Shown one piece after another: positions 24,318-36,584 of a DNA stretch of 64,000 bases (its first letter is position 1; the number at the start of each line of letters is the position of its first letter). The notes under the pieces were generated by a model. The model did no database searches and was not told the origin of the DNA. It was given only the letters and a program-made list of their open reading frames with translations. A program made the position numbers and the translations under genes. The stretch covers positions 13,509,225-13,573,224 of the forward strand of contig CM057226.1 of NCBI GenBank assembly GCA_029891385.1, in the 5' to 3' direction. Source of the DNA: Erythroxylum novogranatense. Lineage: Eukaryota > Streptophyta > Magnoliopsida > Malpighiales > Erythroxylaceae.

Positions 24318-24950
24318 TGGCCTTAAAATCAATGACGGGTGATCCTGTAGATCTTAGTATGCTTCTTGCCATAAAGGAGTATGCTTCTTGCCATAAAGGC
24401 CAAATCTTAGTTACCAAGGCTGCGCTTGTCAGCTTTGTGAAATGTATACGATGTTAGTAGTGTATGAAATATAAGTAATTCATGTCTCTGCATCAATCAG
24501 CAGCCAAGTGTCATGAAATATTTAGCTGACTACTGTATCTCCATTATGAGTTCGTTGCGATGATAAGCTAGTTAGAGAATTGTTCTGACTATAGCAGATA
24601 GGAACAAGTAGAAAAGGTGTGAAAACACTGAAAAGTTTAAAGCTTGACGGCCTAAGCAGCACCATTGGATACATAATTTTTAACTTTTTAATAATATTGT
24701 TCTAATTTAGGTGAAATTAAGTTAAAAGGATATGGTTAGTACTTTAGATTACATTGTAAACTTTCGTATTCCACATTTTATTTATGTAAGCTAAAGTTTA
24801 ATATGTAATTGGGAAAATTTGTTAATGAAAGTAATAATAATTTCATAATTTGTAATACAAATTCTCAATAGACGAAATAAATTCTTGAGCCATTATCGTA
24901 CTTTTGTGAATTAAGATTATGTTTCTTGAAATTATGTTTGAGGTGTACCC
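24318..24950 (+). other. 3'UTR of the SEC14-like gene and AT-rich spacer
   Basis: 3'UTR-like sequence probably runs to about 24500, followed by AT-rich DNA. No gene was seen. Confidence 0.5.
24357..24400 (+). repeat. 22-bp tandem duplication in the 3'UTR of the SEC14-like gene
   Basis: GTATGCTTCTTGCCATAAAG plus two bases occurs twice back to back (24357-24378 and 24379-24400), differing only in the last base. Confidence 0.85.
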
Positions 24951-24951
24951 T

Positions 24952-25230
24952 TATGGAAGCCAAACTCTGGAGCGTCTACATTGGACTGACACTGGCGTGA
25001 AACATGGGCCATCGACAAATTGAGTTTGAAGTTGATTCTACAGCAATTGCTGATACCTTATTTTCGTCCTATCGGCGTTCTCGACATACGCATCCCATTG
25101 TTTGAAGCATCAACGAATTATTCACTAAGAATTGGACTGTTGTTTATCGACATGTTTTTCGCAAGAGCAATAGATACGCCGACTGGCTAGTGAACTACGC
25201 CAGTTATTTGGATGTAGGCGTCACTTATTT
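24952..25230 (+). pseudogene. RNase H-like domain remnant of a LINE
   Basis: One frame reads MEAKLWSVYIGLTLA, stop, NMGHRQIEFEVDSTAIADTL, stop, then WTVVYRHVFRKSNRYADWLV. This is the plant LINE-type RNase H (RVT_3) pattern, with the EVDS block and the C-terminal R-x-x-N-x-x-AD-x-L block. Two stops in a single frame, and the absence of RT sequence beside it, show an isolated decayed fragment. Confidence 0.7.
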
Positions 25231-25544
25231 TCTTACCTCATCCATTGGATGCCATCTTATCATGTTAGAGAATTTATTGGGAATCCGTTTTTTTAGACTA
25301 ATTGTGTAATTGTTCGGTTCTTTTCTCTTTATGCAAAAAAAAATAAAATGACAATGTGAATGTTACCTCTAACTAGTAGAGAGACTGTTTTCAAGAGATG
25401 CACCAATTACAACAAATAGATTTGGATTTATAAAGCAATTATTTGTATAGCAGCTTATAAAATTAAGACTCATGTGCAAGCATGTTTAACTGACCGATAA
25501 TGTGAAGGTGCATACGTCGAGTGTAAGGAATATATGTGCCTATT
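25231..25544. other. Spacer without recognisable features
   Basis: No open frame, repeat boundary or RNA gene could be supported. Confidence 0.4.
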
Positions 25545-26743
25545 TTGTGAAAAATAACAGTTTTTTTTATGAACAAGAATACTTTTAAGACAGTACAAAT
25601 CATTGGTTTAATTTAATAATAAAAGTACTAAGCATTATAGTTTAAGATAAAATTTATCCCATTGTCATTTAATTTTTAATTATAGAAGAAATAATTTAAA
25701 TTTATTAAATATATAAATAAAATTTGACATAATAAAAATCATGAGAGTCAACTTTATACATCTATTGGATTAATTAAAGTTGTTATATCTTTTCTTTGTT
25801 TGCTTGGTTTTGTGGATATTTTGAATACAATAGTAACATTACAATTTACAATTACAACAATAAGCAATAATACCATCTAACAAAAATATTTAATTAAGTT
25901 TTATAATTTATGTTCAAGTTTTACTATATATATATTAACACTGTTCGAAAAGTCGTGAAGAAGAAGACATTGAGGGTTAAAATCATGCAACATGCAAGGA
26001 TCCCCAAACTTAAACATATGCCACCTACTTGTTAGAATATATGTGTTGACCTAATTTTTGTTCTTTCAGAACAAAAGTGGAAAGGAAAGCCACATTACTC
26101 ATTAGACGATGCTTGAACCCCAAAATTACCTTATTGTAGCCAGTAATCCTCTCCTTTCGTTCATTCTAATCTTGCTGCATGAGACGAACTCGAGATAAGG
26201 CAATTGACTTGTTTAACTACTAAGAACGATACTTTTCAATTACTATAACGATATAAAATATATATAGAAAAGATCAAGTTACAAAAACTATTGATAGCTA
26301 ATCGAAAAAAGTTCAAGTTATGGCTGTAGATAATAAGACTTGTGTGTAAATACATTAGCGTAATTTCAGCACGATAACTAAAAATTTGTTGTGTGAGGTA
26401 ACTTAATTAGTTTTATATATTCTAACACACCCAGTGAAAGGCTGAAACTGAAACTTTGCGTAAACTCTTTACCTTGTGTTTAATTTTAATTAGAATAGAT
26501 GAGTGGTAGGATTGAGCTCATGACCGTTTGGTCGTAAAGGCACGATCCAGTGTTAGCAATCGTTTCACAACAATAAACTTGGTTGTTGTGTGAGACCAAC
26601 TCAATTGGTTTTATATTTTCTATAAGTTATAACATCTTCTACGTACAAGTTATAACATCTTCTAGTTAAAAGTTTATATTCGCTTTTCAATAAGTTTGGT
26701 GGAGGAAGTGTGACAGAGAATAATACTCTAAGGTTGCACCATC

Positions 26744-26750
26744 TATAAAT
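26744..26750 (+). promoter_or_regulatory. TATA box of the left germin-like copy
   Basis: TATAAAT, 82 bp upstream of the ATG at 26832. The same TATAAATATTCT context occurs upstream of the intact copy. Confidence 0.6.
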
Positions 26751-26831
26751 ATTCTATCCCATGATAGATTTCTCATCCCTCAACCAATAACAAGTAAGCA
26801 AGCTCTCAAGTTTTAGGGCAAAGCAAAAAAG

Positions 26832-27637
26832 ATGAGAAGTGTTAATTTCGTTGTGGTAGCAATCCTCTTGACTTTGGCTTCTTCGGTGATCAATGCCTAC
26901 GACCCCGAGTCCTCTCCAGGACTTCTGCGTAGCCATTAATGAGTCCGATGGTACTTTGCTAGCAACATATTATGTCCCCTTTTCGCTTGTTTTAAATCCT
27001 ACTATATATATTACATATAAAGTAACTGCCATTGTTAAACCTTTTTTTTTTTGTCATGGTTACTTATCATGAAACATATATTTCATGCAATATTTGTGAA
27101 TGGGAAGTTCTGCAAGGATCCAAAGCTCGTGAAGGCAGAAGATTTCTCCTTTTCAGGGCTCAACGTTCCAAGAAACACTGAGAACAATGTTGGATCAAAT
27201 GTGACTCTGCTAAACGTGGACAAAATACCAGGTCTAAACACTCTTGACATATCTCTGGCTCGTATTATGCAGCAAATGGTGGGTTAAACCCTCCTCACTT
27301 TCACCCTCGAGGCTCAGAAATCCTACTAGTCGTGGAGGGCGAACTCTTTGCTGGTTTTGTCACATCCAACCCAGATAATCGCCTTATATTCGAAGTCCTG
27401 AAAGCAGGAGATGTGATTGCGTTTCCACTTGGACTCGTTCACTTCCAGTTGAATATTGCTAAGACCAGTGCAGTTGCTATTGCTAGTTTGAGCAGCCAAA
27501 ATCCTGGTGTCATTACTGTCGCAAATGCTGTCTTTGGGTCCAATCCTCCTATCAAGCCTGAAGTTCTCAGCAAGGCCTTCCAGTTGGACGAGAATGTTGT
27601 CATCACTCTCCAGAAGCTGTTTGGAGGGAAGAGTTGA
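26832..27637 (+). pseudogene. Germin-like protein pseudogene, subfamily 1
   Basis: It is homologous to the intact gene at 44802-45615 but disabled three times. Exon 1 (26832-26950) encodes [20 protein letters not shown] and then carries one extra base near 26907-26919, which brings a stop at RSH. The exon 2 acceptor is CATGCAA (27084-27090) where the intact copy has CATGCAG, so the AG is gone. Exon 2 (27091-27637) lacks 4 bp near 27265, so the frame ends at MVG. The cupin boxes remain legible: [19 protein letters not shown] and GLVHFQLN. A real transcript could exist, but no full-length germin-like protein could be made. Confidence 0.9.
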
Positions 27638-27910
27638 GCTGATCCGTGGCAATCCATAATTGTGCTATCCACGTCTTAATAGTATCTGCTCAACCCCTCT
27701 TTGGCTTTGATTTGAGCATAAAGCAATAAAAGTCTTTTGCGTGGCATTTCTTATGTTGTTTCGATCAAGTCACCTGGAGTTTTGCTGTTTGTCAATAACC
27801 TTAAACTGCTAATATCTGCTTGAAATTTGATCTAAATTCAGGTTCTTGTCTAATTCTACGCTAATATGGAAGTGCCAAGCTGAAGAATTCAAGTACATTC
27901 AATGATAGAG

Positions 27911-28597
27911 ATGATGGAAATTTGTAATTAATATTGGACAACAATTAATTACATTCTTCGGTATTTAATAAATTCAAGGTTAAGTGAATCGAATTTGATC
28001 CAATTAAAAGGTAATAAAGTAACCCGATATGTGATCTAAATTAATAGGCTAAATTCCGACAAAGAAAATGGGCCAAAGTCAGACTGGGTCGGACCCAAAT
28101 TGAGTCTATAATGGGAAAGCCCGATATGGAAGCTATATATATAAGGTTAAAGTCTCCTGCGACTGCTTAAGCAATTCGTGAATGTTCGTATTCTCTATCC
28201 CATCAAGAGGTTCGTGTTAAGAAAGTTACAAAAAGATGTTAATGATGTTTTGGTGATCATCTTTTGTAAAGGTCATTGGAAAATGGATTTGTTTCAACTT
28301 CAAAAAGTTCGTTAAAAGTTATGGAATCAAAATTAGGTATTCTCGTGTTTTCGTCATTCATTCTCTTTCACGTTCGATCCTGGATGTGTAACTGAGACTC
28401 GTGTTACGTACTATACGGGGTATCAAAGCGGTTATATGATCGGACGAATGGAAACAAATATTTTTTGAATTTCTCCATATGGAACTTGGAGAAAACTATT
28501 TTTTTAATTTTTTCTTTCGTATGGTTGCTTGAATACGTGTTGAATGTGTTTAACATTAAAAAACTGGGTTAAAATGAGTTTTGGAGGTCAAAAAATC
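27911..28597 (+). mobile_element. Possible Copia-type LTR and primer-binding site remnant
   Basis: A TATA-like CTATATATATAAGG near 28132 is followed about 285 bp later by GGGTATCAAAGCGGTTAT (28417-28434). The latter closely resembles the plant initiator tRNA-Met primer site TGGTATCAGAGC plus its usual GGTTA extension. An ATG (28449) follows within 20 bp, with an early stop. The LTR start and the remainder of the element are not defined, and the downstream side is interrupted at 28598. Confidence 0.4.
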
Positions 28598-28951
28598 TGT
28601 AACACCCTCACACCCCCTTGAAGGATATATGAATGCCACATAAAACAGTACAAACAAATCAAAGTATGCGAAAACTTTCAATAAATAATTCAAGCAAACA
28701 TACATTAAATTACATAGTACTTAACACAAACTCGTTGAAAAATCCAAACTAAATTAAAGTATCGTTGTTACAAACTTACAAACAAATTCACATATACATA
28801 TCAAATACAAGCCCAAAAGTCAAACAAAAAATTTATGTTATTTTCAAAACAACACTCAAACTCCATTGGCCATTGCGGTTGTCTTGTCTCAATCTTTATA
28901 AACGTCGCTCAGAATCTACACGAGGCAAATCCACAGTGCTAATCATATAGT

Positions 28952-29140
28952 GTTGGGTCCACGGGTTCGAATTACGGGCAAGCCCCACCCATGCGACCCA
29001 GGCACCTAGGCATTGGCCTAGCGTACCCCATTATTCAGTATTGTCCTATTTGGTCATGAGTGAACCACGACTCGAACCCATGACCTCAAGGTTTTGCTGC
29101 ACCCAGTGCACGCCTCCACTACCATTGAGCCACTTTTAAT
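28952..29140 (-). mobile_element. tRNA-derived SINE, unit 1 of a tandem trimer
   Basis: The - strand has an A-box-like GTGGCTCAATGGTAGTGG (29133-29116) and a B-box GGTTCGAGTC (29078-29069), the spacing of a Pol III promoter. The body continues for about 110 bp to ...CCGTGGACCCAAC. The length is 189 bp. Confidence 0.75.
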
Positions 29141-29329
29141 GTTGGGTCCACGGGTTCGGATTACGGGCAAGCCCCACCCATGCTACCTAGGCACCTAGGC
29201 ATTGACCTAGCGTACCCCATTATCCAGTATTGTCCTCTTTGGTCATGGGTGAGCCACGACTCGAACCCATGACCTCAAGGTTTTGTTGCACCCAGTGCAC
29301 GCCTCCACTACCATTGAGTCACTTTTAAT
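29141..29329 (-). mobile_element. tRNA-derived SINE, unit 2 of a tandem trimer
   Basis: 189 bp, head-to-tail with unit 1, in the same orientation and with few substitutions. A-box and B-box motifs are preserved. Confidence 0.75.
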
Positions 29330-29496
29330 GTTGGGTCCACGGGTTCGGATTCAGGCAAGCCCGCCCATGCGACCAGGCACTAGGCATTGGCTGCGTACCC
29401 CGTTATCTAGTATTGTCCTCTTTGGTCATGGGTGAGCCACGACTCGAACCCGTGACCTCGAGTTTGCTACACACTGCGCGCCTCCCACTACCATTG
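29330..29496 (-). mobile_element. tRNA-derived SINE, unit 3 of a tandem trimer (diverged)
   Basis: Same orientation, but with many 1-3 bp losses against units 1 and 2, for example CAAGCCCGCCC where they have CAAGCCCCACCC, and GGCTGCGTACC where they have GGCCTAGCGTACC. Confidence 0.7.
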
Positions 29497-29655
29497 GGCG
29501 TGGAGGCGTGCGTGCAAATGAAACTGCGAGGTCATGGGTTCGAGTCGTGGCTCTTCATGACCAAAAGGACAATATCGATAATAAATGCTTAAGCCAATGC
29601 CAGAAATGCTCGTACGGGCGGGCTCGCCTGAATCCCAACCTGTGAACTCAATATA
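29497..29655 (+). mobile_element. Inverted fourth SINE copy
   Basis: It reads in the opposite orientation: GTGGAGGCGTGCGTGC, then GGTCATGGGTTCGAGTCGTG (B-box at 29537-29546), then a diverged body. It meets unit 3 head-to-head, so the region could fold back on itself. Confidence 0.65.
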
Positions 29656-32393
29656 TAACAAGTGAGTAATAACTAAACTATGCATAATTTGACAATTAAT
29701 TATACTGAATCAAGTTATAGCACAAGCAGATATTTAACTTTTAGAATAATTGCATAGTTAACATAACTAAGTATCAAAGAAGGAACTATCCCTTCAGTTC
29801 AAAACATCATTTTGTTTATTTCAAAATCCAACATATATCAGAATACACAATCAAATGATTGCTAATATATCAACAGAAGTGGTTAACGGGACTTATACAG
29901 AAGATACTATAATTGGTATCATATCATATAAGAGACTTATGTCTCAATAACAGAAGACACCGAAGTGTCACAGAAGCAGCTGTAGACCCTTTTAGACATG
30001 CCTATTTACCCACAATTAGGACTTAACAGATTCAAAAACAGAAATATCTAAAATTCAATTTACATATCAATCAATGTTTTCCTACTATGTATTCAAGCAT
30101 ATTACATACTTACAGCTTTGCAAATCATTCAATGTTTCAAATGAATAGCAAACAAAATAGTCAAGGCAAAACTATCAAAATTGACCATCTAAATTACTTA
30201 CAAAAGCTCCATGTTTGCTTATTATCTCAAAGTCCCGACAATATCTAGAATCGATCGCTCCAAGGGTTCCTCTAAAATATTCAATGCAAACATATATTAC
30301 TATTGTGCAAAATTATGAATTCAATTATGCACATTCATGTATACTGAATATGTATGATGCATATTCATGTCAAAAATTCAGGTTTCTTATCCTTAATCTT
30401 ATCACATTATCGATAATATGAAATCATACTCAATCCCTTAATCCAGATTTATCTCACAATCCACCTTCGGGTCCACTTTACCCAATTATTCTTATTAGGA
30501 AGTTGAGGTAATTAGGTGATACTTCTTTCTAGAAAGTTTTCCCTCTTTTTCTTAGGTTTCCAATGATACCAAGTTAATCCAATTTAGTTTAGTATTCAAC
30601 GAGTTATACTGAAAATACCACAGACTGTGTACATTTGAAATTTTGGCTAATGCATAATCATGCCTCCAAGTTGTACATCTTATAACTCTCAATTTCAATA
30701 TCAAAAAATTACAAACTTTTTACCAATTTAAAGCTAAGAGAATAAGATACAACTTTGGTGATGACACCTCAATCTAATTCAGCCTATATCAATACAGTTT
30801 ATTTAATAATCACAGGACCTCTGTCCCTGGTAGTGCTAGAACCTAAGCCAAGACTCAATTTCATGCCAATTTTGAAAGTCTTAGAGATAGAATTAAAATT
30901 CTACTTCTTCAAAAAAGTTGTAGAAATATGCCTCAAGTTTAATCTGAATCAAGAATCAACTCATTTGAAACTCTACAGATCAAGATATAATCACAGTATC
31001 GAAGCATGGTCAGTGAAAATTCTCCAGATCATGACATTCTAGCACATTGCCTCACTTTATCCAATCAATGTCTTTCAAATCAATTCAGATAGCTCTAAAT
31101 TTTTATGGAGAGAATGAAAAATGTCTTAGGAGTCTATTGGTTTAATTCTCAAGTCATTTAGAAGTTAGATGACAAAGTTATAGCTAAAAGAGTCAATACA
31201 GCTCGGTTTTGGTGCAACTAGTCTTCTCTAAAAACGCAAGTTTCCTCCTTCATCACCGAACCAGTTTTCTTCTTCTTCTTTCTCTCTTCTACTTTATCCC
31301 TCATCACAAACTTATACCCTTACATTTACTCCTTCATTTTTACACCCATGCAACTTATCTTATGCTAAAACAACTCAAAATGCAAGATTAGCTACAAATA
31401 CAAAAACCAGAAATTTTTTACTACTATTCATCATCTTCAAATTTTGTCACATTTTTTGTACTCTCTCTTTCCTTATTTCATGGTTCCTACACCATTTCTA
31501 ACTTATATTCTTTGCATTTCTACTCCCATTCTAGCCCATCTTACTCTCATACAACTTAAAATTCAAGATGAAACACAAACATCAAAATAGAAATCATTTA
31601 CGTATTTCATCATGTTCTGCTTTCTCACTACTACATTTTCTATTATGTTTTCTCTCACTACTGCATTTTCATATCTTCTACACTATATCCAGATTTGATT
31701 TCACTTTTAACACTAAAACATCATCCAAATTCATGTACAATAACCATAAAATTGAAAGCTCACTAGCTTGATTTTAGCAAAATTTCCCAACAATGAGAGC
31801 GAATAAGAGCTTTCGGTAAATAGGGAAAAACAAGAATACAAAGAAACAAAACAATAGCTGGACTGAAATGTTTATTTTGCAAGGTATATCATTGATGTGA
31901 GAACCAAAAGTAGATCTTTAGGTGATGAACATAGAACAAGGAAAGAAAAGTTTAGTGTTGCATGCTTTCGATAAAGAACAACTGAAAATTTTCTTCTCTT
32001 TTCCAAGAAAATACATTTAACTAAGTGTGTTCCTTGCATGTGTGCCATGTGTCAACATGCAAGGCTACCAAATGTCATAATTTCATTGGTCTATTTGTCT
32101 CTTATTTTTTCTAGTCCAAAAATACCCCAAATTTTCAGAAATTTCCTAAAATTCACCAAAAATTTTGAAAAAATATTAATAGTCTCCAAATAAATTTTTA
32201 ACGCAAATGATCCACAATTCACATTTTAATCACATTTAGAAAACAATTATACCCAAAAAAGGTCATTAATGCATGTATAATTATTTGCATATGTCAAAAT
32301 TCATATGCACATATCAATGAATACTCAATTATGCAAAGCATATGATGTACTGAAAATTTCTAAATTTTCTAACTCCTAACATGAGGTGTTACA

Positions 32394-33411
32394 AAATTGA
32401 TTTAAAACTTGCCAAAAATCTTTTGTTTCAGGAGAGGAGAGAGAAAATGTTGGGCACGTGTGGATGATTGGGGTGTTGTCACATGTCGCGCGTGAGACAC
32501 ACACGTCAGAGGATGTAGGTGGGTGGATGCGCGTGTGCCCCATACACCATGTAGGTCCCTCATTCGGACGCATGCACTCTAACATCATCCGCTGATGTCA
32601 GTGCTAACTAAAATTTTTTAGAATTTCTATAATGGTATCTCGAGTCATTTAGGGTCAATTTCTAGGTTTAGTAAAATCATAAAGTGAGTTTTTAATTCTT
32701 GTGAATTTATTACAATGATAATAAGTAAAGTTTAACTCCAGAAAAGGGAAATTAAAGTTTCTAAAGCCATTTTTAAGCAAATTTTATGCTTCGAACCTAA
32801 AATACATGAGTTACATAAAATGCTAGTATCTCATATAGTGTATTTGGTGTTTGGTATTATGTGATGCTCATTTTATTGAGAATTATATTGTTTATAATCT
32901 CAATTACAATTGATTGATGATGCTTTCAACACTCGTATGTGATAATGAGAATGTGCATATGAATTTTACATTTATTGATGGTGCATTGTCACCTATTATA
33001 TGCCCATATAGAATGTGGGATAACATAAAGATACATCCCTTGTGTTTATGAATTTTTGAGTACTAATGAGAATGTAGTCATCACAGTGGCCTTTTAACGT
33101 TAGTATTTGATTTGTTTTGCTTACATGTTTAGGGATGTCTCTGGTCTTATGTTCGCTTATTCTGCCCACAAGTATTGACCTTATATAAGATTTTGAGATG
33201 TACATAAAAGCATTAAGTAGAGAAAGCCATTGCTTGAGTAATCTATTCACCTACAGGTGCTCGTATCACAAGAGTGAGTGGTGTGTACTTTGATCACTTT
33301 TGTATGGAGATTTTATCTGCATACATTACATAATCAAACCATAGGTGTTTCCTGATATGTATGATAAAATTCTCAGTACAAATACTGTTAGGGTCATTCC
33401 TATCGTTTTAT
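32394..33411. other. Probable old retrotransposon-derived DNA, not classified
   Basis: It lies between the solo-LTR candidate and the hAT remnant. The - strand open frame at 32996-33250 (84 codons) has no domain that I recognise. No LTR ends or TIRs could be fixed. Confidence 0.3.
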
Positions 33412-36130
33412 AGGCCCTGGGTGAAATAAAAAAAGGCCTCAATAAATTGACGATATACTTAAGTTTACATGTTTGTATGAAACATAGATGACTCAATTTA
33501 TAAGTCTACATACTCAACCAAATATTAAATGATCATAATATCACTAATAATATCTTACAAATATCATTAACAATAAAATAACTAAAAATAGTAACAGCAA
33601 CAACAAAATAGTAATAGCAATAATCAAACAACAATATTAGATTGCAAAACACTAAGAAAGTTATACTAACAAATACATAGAGGATCATGATTTATGCAAA
33701 ACAATTTCTTCGTACATTTCTAGATGTAAAATCATTAATAATATTATCAAGATCAATATTGTCCAACATATCCTTCTCCATACATAACATAGCTAAATCA
33801 TTCAACCTTTCTTATGACATTAATGATCTCAAGTAGGTTTTCAATAATTTTAACTTTGAAAAACTTATCTCAATTGATGTTACAGTCACAGATATAGTCA
33901 ATAGAATTCGATAAGCAATTGAAACATTTGGATAACAATCTGTAGCTTTAACAAATTCTAAAATTTTAACTGATGACATCAACTCATTTGGCAAAGTCAT
34001 TTGCAATACTTTTAATTCAGAAAAAAGATCATTTAAATCCACATCTGACACATTATCATGAGAAAAATTCGTCATAAAATTAGTGCAACATTATCTTAAT
34101 TCGTTATCATCCAATGAGCTCAACTTCTTTAAATCAAATAAGAATCCAAAATATTATCAAATGTAGTTAATTGTTCAAATATATTCTTTAACGAAGTAAT
34201 TGACATATCTACAACAATTAGAAAGTTATTAACTCTGAAAGAATCCTCAATTGATTGTATTTCTCTATTATGGTTAATTTCATCAAATTGTTTCCTAATA
34301 ATACAACGTCTAGTTGGAAATGTAGGCTCTATATTCATCTCAACCGCAAAACTTTTGACAAAATTCATACTAGAGCTAAACCCATCATCTCTATATTTCT
34401 CAAAAAATACCATCACGCCTTCTAATTGCTTTATGATAGCATTAATGCACATAGATTTAGATTGCAACTTTTGCCACACCATGTTAATAGCGAATAAAAT
34501 ATCATACTAAATAACCATACCAAGTAAAAACTCAAGCTCTCAAGTACACTAACCAGGCTTTTTGCTTCAGTCTTTGACTTGACATCATCACACGATCTAA
34601 ATGATTTCATCAAAGCCAATCTTATTTGAGGAGCTTGAAATCTAATAGCTTTAACACTTTTTATTCGACTGTCCTAATGACTGTTGAACAATGATTTCAA
34701 AGTTAAGCCTAAAACATTATCAAACAAAACCTTCCACCTTTTAGGAAAACTTGAAAATAATGCATATATACGTTACACAGCTCCAAAAAGTGAAACAACT
34801 TTAATACAAGAATGTGCCATATCACTAAGAGTAAGATTAAAATTATGACAAGCGCATGACATATATAATGCTCTTTGATTTATTTCAAGTAATCGCTTTT
34901 GAACCCCTTAGTGTTTTCCCTTCATATTAGAACTATTGTCATAACCTTGACTCCTTACATTATAAACATTAAGATCAAGAGAATTAAATGCATTCAATAA
35001 TTTATTGAAAAGTCCCAATCCAGATGTGTCATCTACCTTTAAGAACTCTAAAAAGTATTCCTCTATTTTTATTTTCCTATTTTAAACATTCACACATCGT
35101 ACTAACAAACTCATTTGTTCCCGATGACTCAAATCTAGGGTACAATCAAGAATAATAGAAAAGTATTTCACCTCTTTAATGATCCCTATGATAAAACTTC
35201 TAAAGCTATGGGCCAACAAAGAAATCAACTCATTTTGAATTTTGTGACCAAGATAATGATGATGAATTTTATGATTTTGAATACGCTTAACATGATCTTG
35301 CATTATCACATCAAATCCAACAATAATCTTAATCAATCCTAAAAAATTACTATTACCATCTTGTTCAAATGTCTCATTGGATCCTCGAAAAGCTAAATTA
35401 TATTTAGCAAGATATTTCTCAACATAAACTATTCTTATCAAAAATTGTCTCCAACGTTCTCGCCTTTGCAATTTCTTGTTGCAAATCTTTATCAACTGTT
35501 TGATTTTTACTCAATCTTACTCTTAATTCATTCTAAGTTCTCATATTCATCATATGCTCAATGCAATTCTCATGTTCTTTGAGTGTCTCACTAAGATGTT
35601 TCCAATCTTTAAATCCATCATTTGTTAATCCACTTTGTTTGTTAGTAGATTTGAACAACTTACAACAAAAGCAATATACTTTATCTACATGTTTAGAATA
35701 AACCAACCATTTTCTATTGCTAATCTCTCCATTACTCAAATTTCTGTAATAATAAGAATATGAAAAATGACGAGAGATATTGTCTAAAGGAAATATAAGA
35801 TTCAGTTCTCTTACAGAACCTTTTTCAACTAAAATATCCCTTGCTTTATTATCAAGATTATCCCAATTTCTAAGATCATAAATGTTTAATATAGGGCTTA
35901 CTTGCTCATCTATCTTTAAATTTTCTAAAGTGGATGTATTTGGTACATGATCATACTCAATCAGATTTCTAATATCCTCATGAATATGAATCTCATCATT
36001 TAAGTTTTTCTTTATATTGTTCAAAACTACCTTTACCTAATTCCTCAGGACTCTCATTAGAGGAACCTACTCTTTTAATAAATTTATTAATTGCTCCTTT
36101 TTAGGATTCTATCAACTGTGTTACTTGTTT
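33412..36130 (-). mobile_element. hAT-type transposon with decayed TTF/DUF4371-type transposase
   Basis: On the - strand, reading from 36110 down, there is an N-terminal region with KKGAIN-like and KFIKRVGSSNES sequence. A TTF-type zinc-finger segment follows ([20 protein letters not shown]; 36024-35533), then a DUF4371-like segment with [20 protein letters not shown] (35495-35082). Next is [16 protein letters not shown] and LYMSCACHNFNLTL (about 34960-34830), which are typical hAT catalytic-region blocks. A C-terminal dimerisation segment ends it (33812-34075). The frame is broken by several stops and frameshifts, so it is non-functional, but nearly the whole protein is present. The left end may be near 33412 (reverse strand CACCCAGGGCCTA, a known style of hAT end). 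The right TIR was not found. Confidence 0.75.
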
Positions 36131-36517
36131 TTTTTCCACTTCTAAACAAATGCTTTTTAGGCAATATAATATAAACCAATTATAAAATAGTTGGACTAGA
36201 GAAAGAACAAAAGTACCTGTATAAAATTGGAAGAAGTATGCAGTACAACCAAACTCTAATAGCTTCACAATATATCACAAAGATATATATAAATGGTATT
36301 ATATCTGTGATAGAGGAAAAATAAATAGCAAAATTTAATATCTAATATTAAAAATAAAAACAAAGGGCAAATTTTAATGACAGAGACACATTAATTTCTA
36401 AAATACAAGAAATTAACATACTTAGAAAAATATAGTAAATAATATTCTAAGTTATTAAATATTCTAAGTTTCCCAAGAAAAAATTATCCTATTCTATAAG
36501 TTGTTGAAATGATTGAA

Positions 36518-36584
<67 letters not shown>

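Larger units (their letters stand above)
25545..27910 (+). repeat. Germin-like duplication, left copy (dispersed segmental duplication)
   Basis: Promoter, gene and downstream flank match 43141-45868 in order. Shared stretches include GACGATGCTTGAACC (about 26105), TATTGTAGCCAGTAATC (about 26133), the TATA region, both exons, and the downstream TATGGAAGTGC. The duplicated sequence begins at least as early as the block ATTATAGTTTAAGA near 25636. Confidence 0.8.
28598..32393 (+). mobile_element. Solo LTR candidate of a Gypsy-type retrotransposon, with SINE insertions
   Basis: It starts TGTAACACCCTCACACCCCC and ends ATGAGGTGTTACA. Plant Gypsy LTRs often have such TGTAACACC...GGTGTTACA termini. 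The flanking 5-mers are AAATC (28593-28597) and AAATT (32394-32398), a 4/5 match consistent with a decayed TSD. No internal gag or pol is present. Without the SINE cluster (28952-29655) the LTR is about 3.1 kb. The portion at about 30510-31040 is similar to 38553-38890. The solo-LTR reading depends on the termini and an imperfect TSD. Confidence 0.6.

Noticed and set aside
27326..27672. - strand frames opposite both germin-like second exons (also 45340-45714)
   Set aside because: Antisense shadows of conserved coding sequence.
28952..29505. Functional tRNA genes or a CRISPR-like array
   Set aside because: The A/B boxes belong to SINE heads without a cloverleaf or anticodon arm. The repeats are direct 189-bp units without spacers, and this is a plant nuclear region.
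29488..29685. 65-codon - strand frame
   Set aside because: It lies across the inverted SINE copy and is not a gene.
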